From Hyphomicrobiales bacterium (GTDB taxonomy: Bacteria > Pseudomonadota > Alphaproteobacteria > Rhizobiales > Aestuariivirgaceae): DNA of 14,999 nt. Position numbers and translations under genes: made by a program. The notes below the pieces were generated by a model, which searched no databases, was not told the DNA's origin, and saw nothing but the letters and a program-made list of their open reading frames with translations. Location of the stretch: assembly GCA_027051995.1 (NCBI GenBank), contig JALUFY010000123.1, positions 678 to 15,676 of the forward strand. The letters run 5' to 3'. Below are positions 13,606 through 14,999 of this stretch, in pieces; the stretch's first letter is position 1, and each line of letters opens with the position of its first letter.

Positions 13606-14259
13606 TTATTCCTGCACGTCCTTGGGCATCAGGCCGTTCTTCTTGGCGATCTCCTTCCAGCCCTTGGGCAGGTGATGGGCAATGCCCTTGTGGCAATCGA
13701 TGCAGGTCATGCCGTTGTCGAAGGCCACCTCGTGGCGGTCGGCGGAGCGCTCGTCCTGCTTGTCGAAATCCATGAAGTTTTCGTTGTGACAGTTGCGGCA
13801 CTCGCGCGAATTGGTGGATTTCATGGTCTTCCACACATGCAGCGCCAGCTCGGGACGGTGCTTGAGGAATTTCTCCCGCGTGCTGATGGTGCCCATGATC
13901 TTGTGATAGACCTCGTTGGACGCCTGGATCTTGCGGATGATCTTGTGAATCCACTCCTTGGGCACATGGCAGTCCGGGCAGGTGGCGCGCACGCCCGAAC
14001 GGTTCATGTAGTGCGGCGAATCCTGATATTCCTTGTAAACGTTGTCGCGCATCTCGTGACACGAGATGCAGAAGGCCTCGTTGTTCGTCGCTTCCAGCGC
14101 CCAGTTGAAGCCGCCCCAGAAGACGATACCGGCGATGAAGCCGAATATCAGCATCGCGCCGGTGGAATAGCGTGATGGCTTCTGCCAGATCCACCGCCAT
14201 GCCCCCTTGATGAACCCCACGTGTTCCCTGGCCCCGCTCCCGTTTTCGCTATCACTCAT
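13606..14259 (-). CDS. napC: NapC/NirT-family tetraheme cytochrome c
   Basis: A 217-residue membrane-anchored multiheme cytochrome of the NapC/NirT/NrfH family. It oxidises quinol in the cytoplasmic membrane and passes electrons to the periplasmic nitrate reductase NapAB. One N-terminal membrane helix (about residues 33-53) is followed by four CxxCH heme sites: CISCH (64-68), CPDCH (94-98), CRNCH (154-158) and CIDCH (186-190). HEMRDNVYKEYQDSPHYMNRSG after the first heme and GIAHHLP at the end are family motifs. The length is that of NapC rather than the longer TorC type. It is the last gene of the minus-strand nap cluster, 114 bases after napB, with GGAG before its start and a strong terminator after its stop. 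Synteny with napB makes napC the best name. Confidence 0.95.
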   Translation of the reverse strand: MSDSENGSGAREHVGFIKGAWRWIWQKPSRYSTGAMLIFGFIAGIVFWGGFNWALEATNNEAFCISCHEMRDNVYKEYQDSPHYMNRSGVRATCPDCHVPKEWIHKIIRKIQASNEVYHKIMGTISTREKFLKHRPELALHVWKTMKSTNSRECRNCHNENFMDFDKQDERSADRHEVAFDNGMTCIDCHKGIAHHLPKGWKEIAKKNGLMPKDVQE

Positions 14260-14373
14260 GATCAGCTCTCCATTTCCTTGCTGCGCGCGGACGCGCCAGC
14301 CGCCTCCCGCGAGCCTTTGATCTGCTCACGGACGGCGGCGGGCCGCCCCATCCCCTCGAAACTCTTATCGCTC

Positions 14374-14802
14374 TCAGTCGCCAGGTTTGAAGGTATTCTC
14401 CACCAGCGGCTTGGCCTCCACTTGCGGCACATGGCACTGGAAGCAGTAGTAGCGCCGCTTGATGAGCTCCTTCTCCGCCGGTTTGTCCGGATTTTTGAAG
14501 TGCGTCTTGGAGATCATCGGCGCTTTCTCGGACTTGTAGGTATCCGGCGAATGGCAGCGGAAGCAGGTGTTCTCGTCCAGCGATATGCGTTCCTTGCCGA
14601 TCTTGTGCGGAATGACCGGCGGCTGGAGTTTCCAGTTGCGCTTGACCTTGCCGTTGACGATCATCTGTTTCTTCTTGTGAAACTCCTTGGCCGGAGCATT
14701 CAGCTCCAGATCGCCGCGCAGCGAATGCACCTCCGCCGCGCCCGCCAGGCCCGCGCTTGCGGCGAACATGGCCGCGATACCGATTGCCAGATATGTTTTC
14801 AT
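14374..14802 (-). CDS. napB: Periplasmic nitrate reductase small subunit NapB (diheme cytochrome c)
   Basis: A 142-residue diheme cytochrome c, the electron-transfer subunit of periplasmic nitrate reductase, which hands electrons from NapC to the molybdenum subunit NapA. A Sec signal peptide is clear: MKTYLAIGIAAMFAASAGLA followed by an AGA-type cleavage site near residue 22. Two CxxCH sites are present, CFRCH (80-84) and CFQCH (120-124). The conserved PPVIPHKI (about 61-68) supplies an axial His, ISKTHF (about 97-102) another, and the ending HVPQVEAKPLVENTF is typical of NapB. The start at 14802 is set by the signal peptide and a GGAGG five bases upstream; an open frame further upstream to 14958 is not coding. 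The gene begins 11 bases after the stop of the preceding ferredoxin-type gene. Confidence 0.96.
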   Translation of the reverse strand: MKTYLAIGIAAMFAASAGLAGAAEVHSLRGDLELNAPAKEFHKKKQMIVNGKVKRNWKLQPPVIPHKIGKERISLDENTCFRCHSPDTYKSEKAPMISKTHFKNPDKPAEKELIKRRYYCFQCHVPQVEAKPLVENTFKPGD

Positions 14803-14813
14803 GACTTCCTCCA

Positions 14814-14999
14814 TCATGGTGCTTGCTTGATTGTTCCATCCTCCGCCTTTCCGGCCCCTTCCCGGCTCGGCCCGGCCATCCGCTCGCGCGGCAGCACCAG
14901 CCCGAAGGCGAAAACGTTCTTCGCGCAGATATCCGCGCACCGCCCGCAGTTCGTGCACAGGCTGCTCAGCACGGCGGCGGGCTTTCCCTGCTTCATGCC
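14814..14999 (-). CDS. napH: NapH-type ferredoxin/quinol dehydrogenase, C-terminal fragment (cut by window edge)
   Basis: The last 61 or so codons of a gene that begins beyond the right edge; the frame is open to the last base. The fragment carries one [4Fe-4S] motif, CTNCGRCADICAKNVFAFG, followed by a charged tail with no membrane segment. The position directly before napB on the same strand, and the motif near the C-terminus, fit NapH, a membrane protein that with NapG forms an alternative quinol-oxidising branch to NapA (order GHBC is common). NapF and NapG also carry Fe-S motifs, so NapH is the likely but not proven name. The stop is 11 bases before napB, so the genes are co-transcribed. 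Confidence 0.78.
   Translation of the reverse strand, partial: GMKQGKPAAVLSSLCTNCGRCADICAKNVFAFGLVLPRERMAGPSREGAGKAEDGTIKQAP

Overview
The window is GC-rich, almost completely coding DNA, most likely from an alphaproteobacterium. The main reasons are an Irr-type Fur-family regulator beside ferrochelatase, a 6S RNA gene placed directly upstream of 5-formyltetrahydrofolate cyclo-ligase, and the general look of the proteins. A Rhodospirillales-like lineage is my guess; genus and species cannot be read from the sequence. No insertion sequence, tRNA, rRNA, CRISPR array or attachment site was seen.

Layout. (1) Positions 1-4427, plus strand: the 3' part of a transketolase gene, a thiamine-phosphate-synthase-like (TenI/ThiE) protein, a secreted Sel1-repeat protein that overlaps it by four bases, elongation factor P, and a SuhB-like inositol monophosphatase. 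These are housekeeping genes. (2) Positions 4480-8390, minus strand: a compact five-gene operon, read from right to left, encoding a GNAT/FemAB-like acyltransferase, an SxtJ-type membrane protein, a 49-residue SxtK-type (DUF5989) membrane peptide, a NodU/CmcH-type carbamoyltransferase (SxtI-like) and an 82-residue protein with a C-terminal membrane anchor. The SxtI-SxtJ-SxtK trio was first noticed in saxitoxin clusters, but it also occurs widely outside them. Its biochemical role is not settled, which makes this the most interesting accessory region here. (3) Positions 8391-8785: a gap without protein genes that holds a 6S RNA with a visible sigma-70-type promoter and a long closing stem. (4) Positions 8786-11772, plus strand: fau (folate salvage), a YmdB-family phosphodiesterase, ferrochelatase hemH and irr. 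The irr promoter overlaps a Fur-box-like sequence in an AT-rich patch. (5) Positions 11798-13432, minus strand: a stand-alone thiamine-diphosphate-dependent enzyme of the acetolactate-synthase-like superfamily, convergent with irr. (6) Positions 13538-14999, minus strand: the distal end of a periplasmic nitrate reductase operon, napH (C-terminus only), napB and napC, ending in a strong intrinsic terminator.

How the parts fit. hemH and irr form a heme/iron unit: Irr proteins are known to control heme synthesis according to iron and heme status. The nap genes at the right edge carry electrons from quinol (NapC; NapH in the GH branch) through the diheme NapB to a NapA that would lie upstream, outside the window. 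The carbamoyltransferase operon probably modifies a small molecule or surface glycan at the inner face of the membrane; that is inference from gene content, not something the sequence proves.
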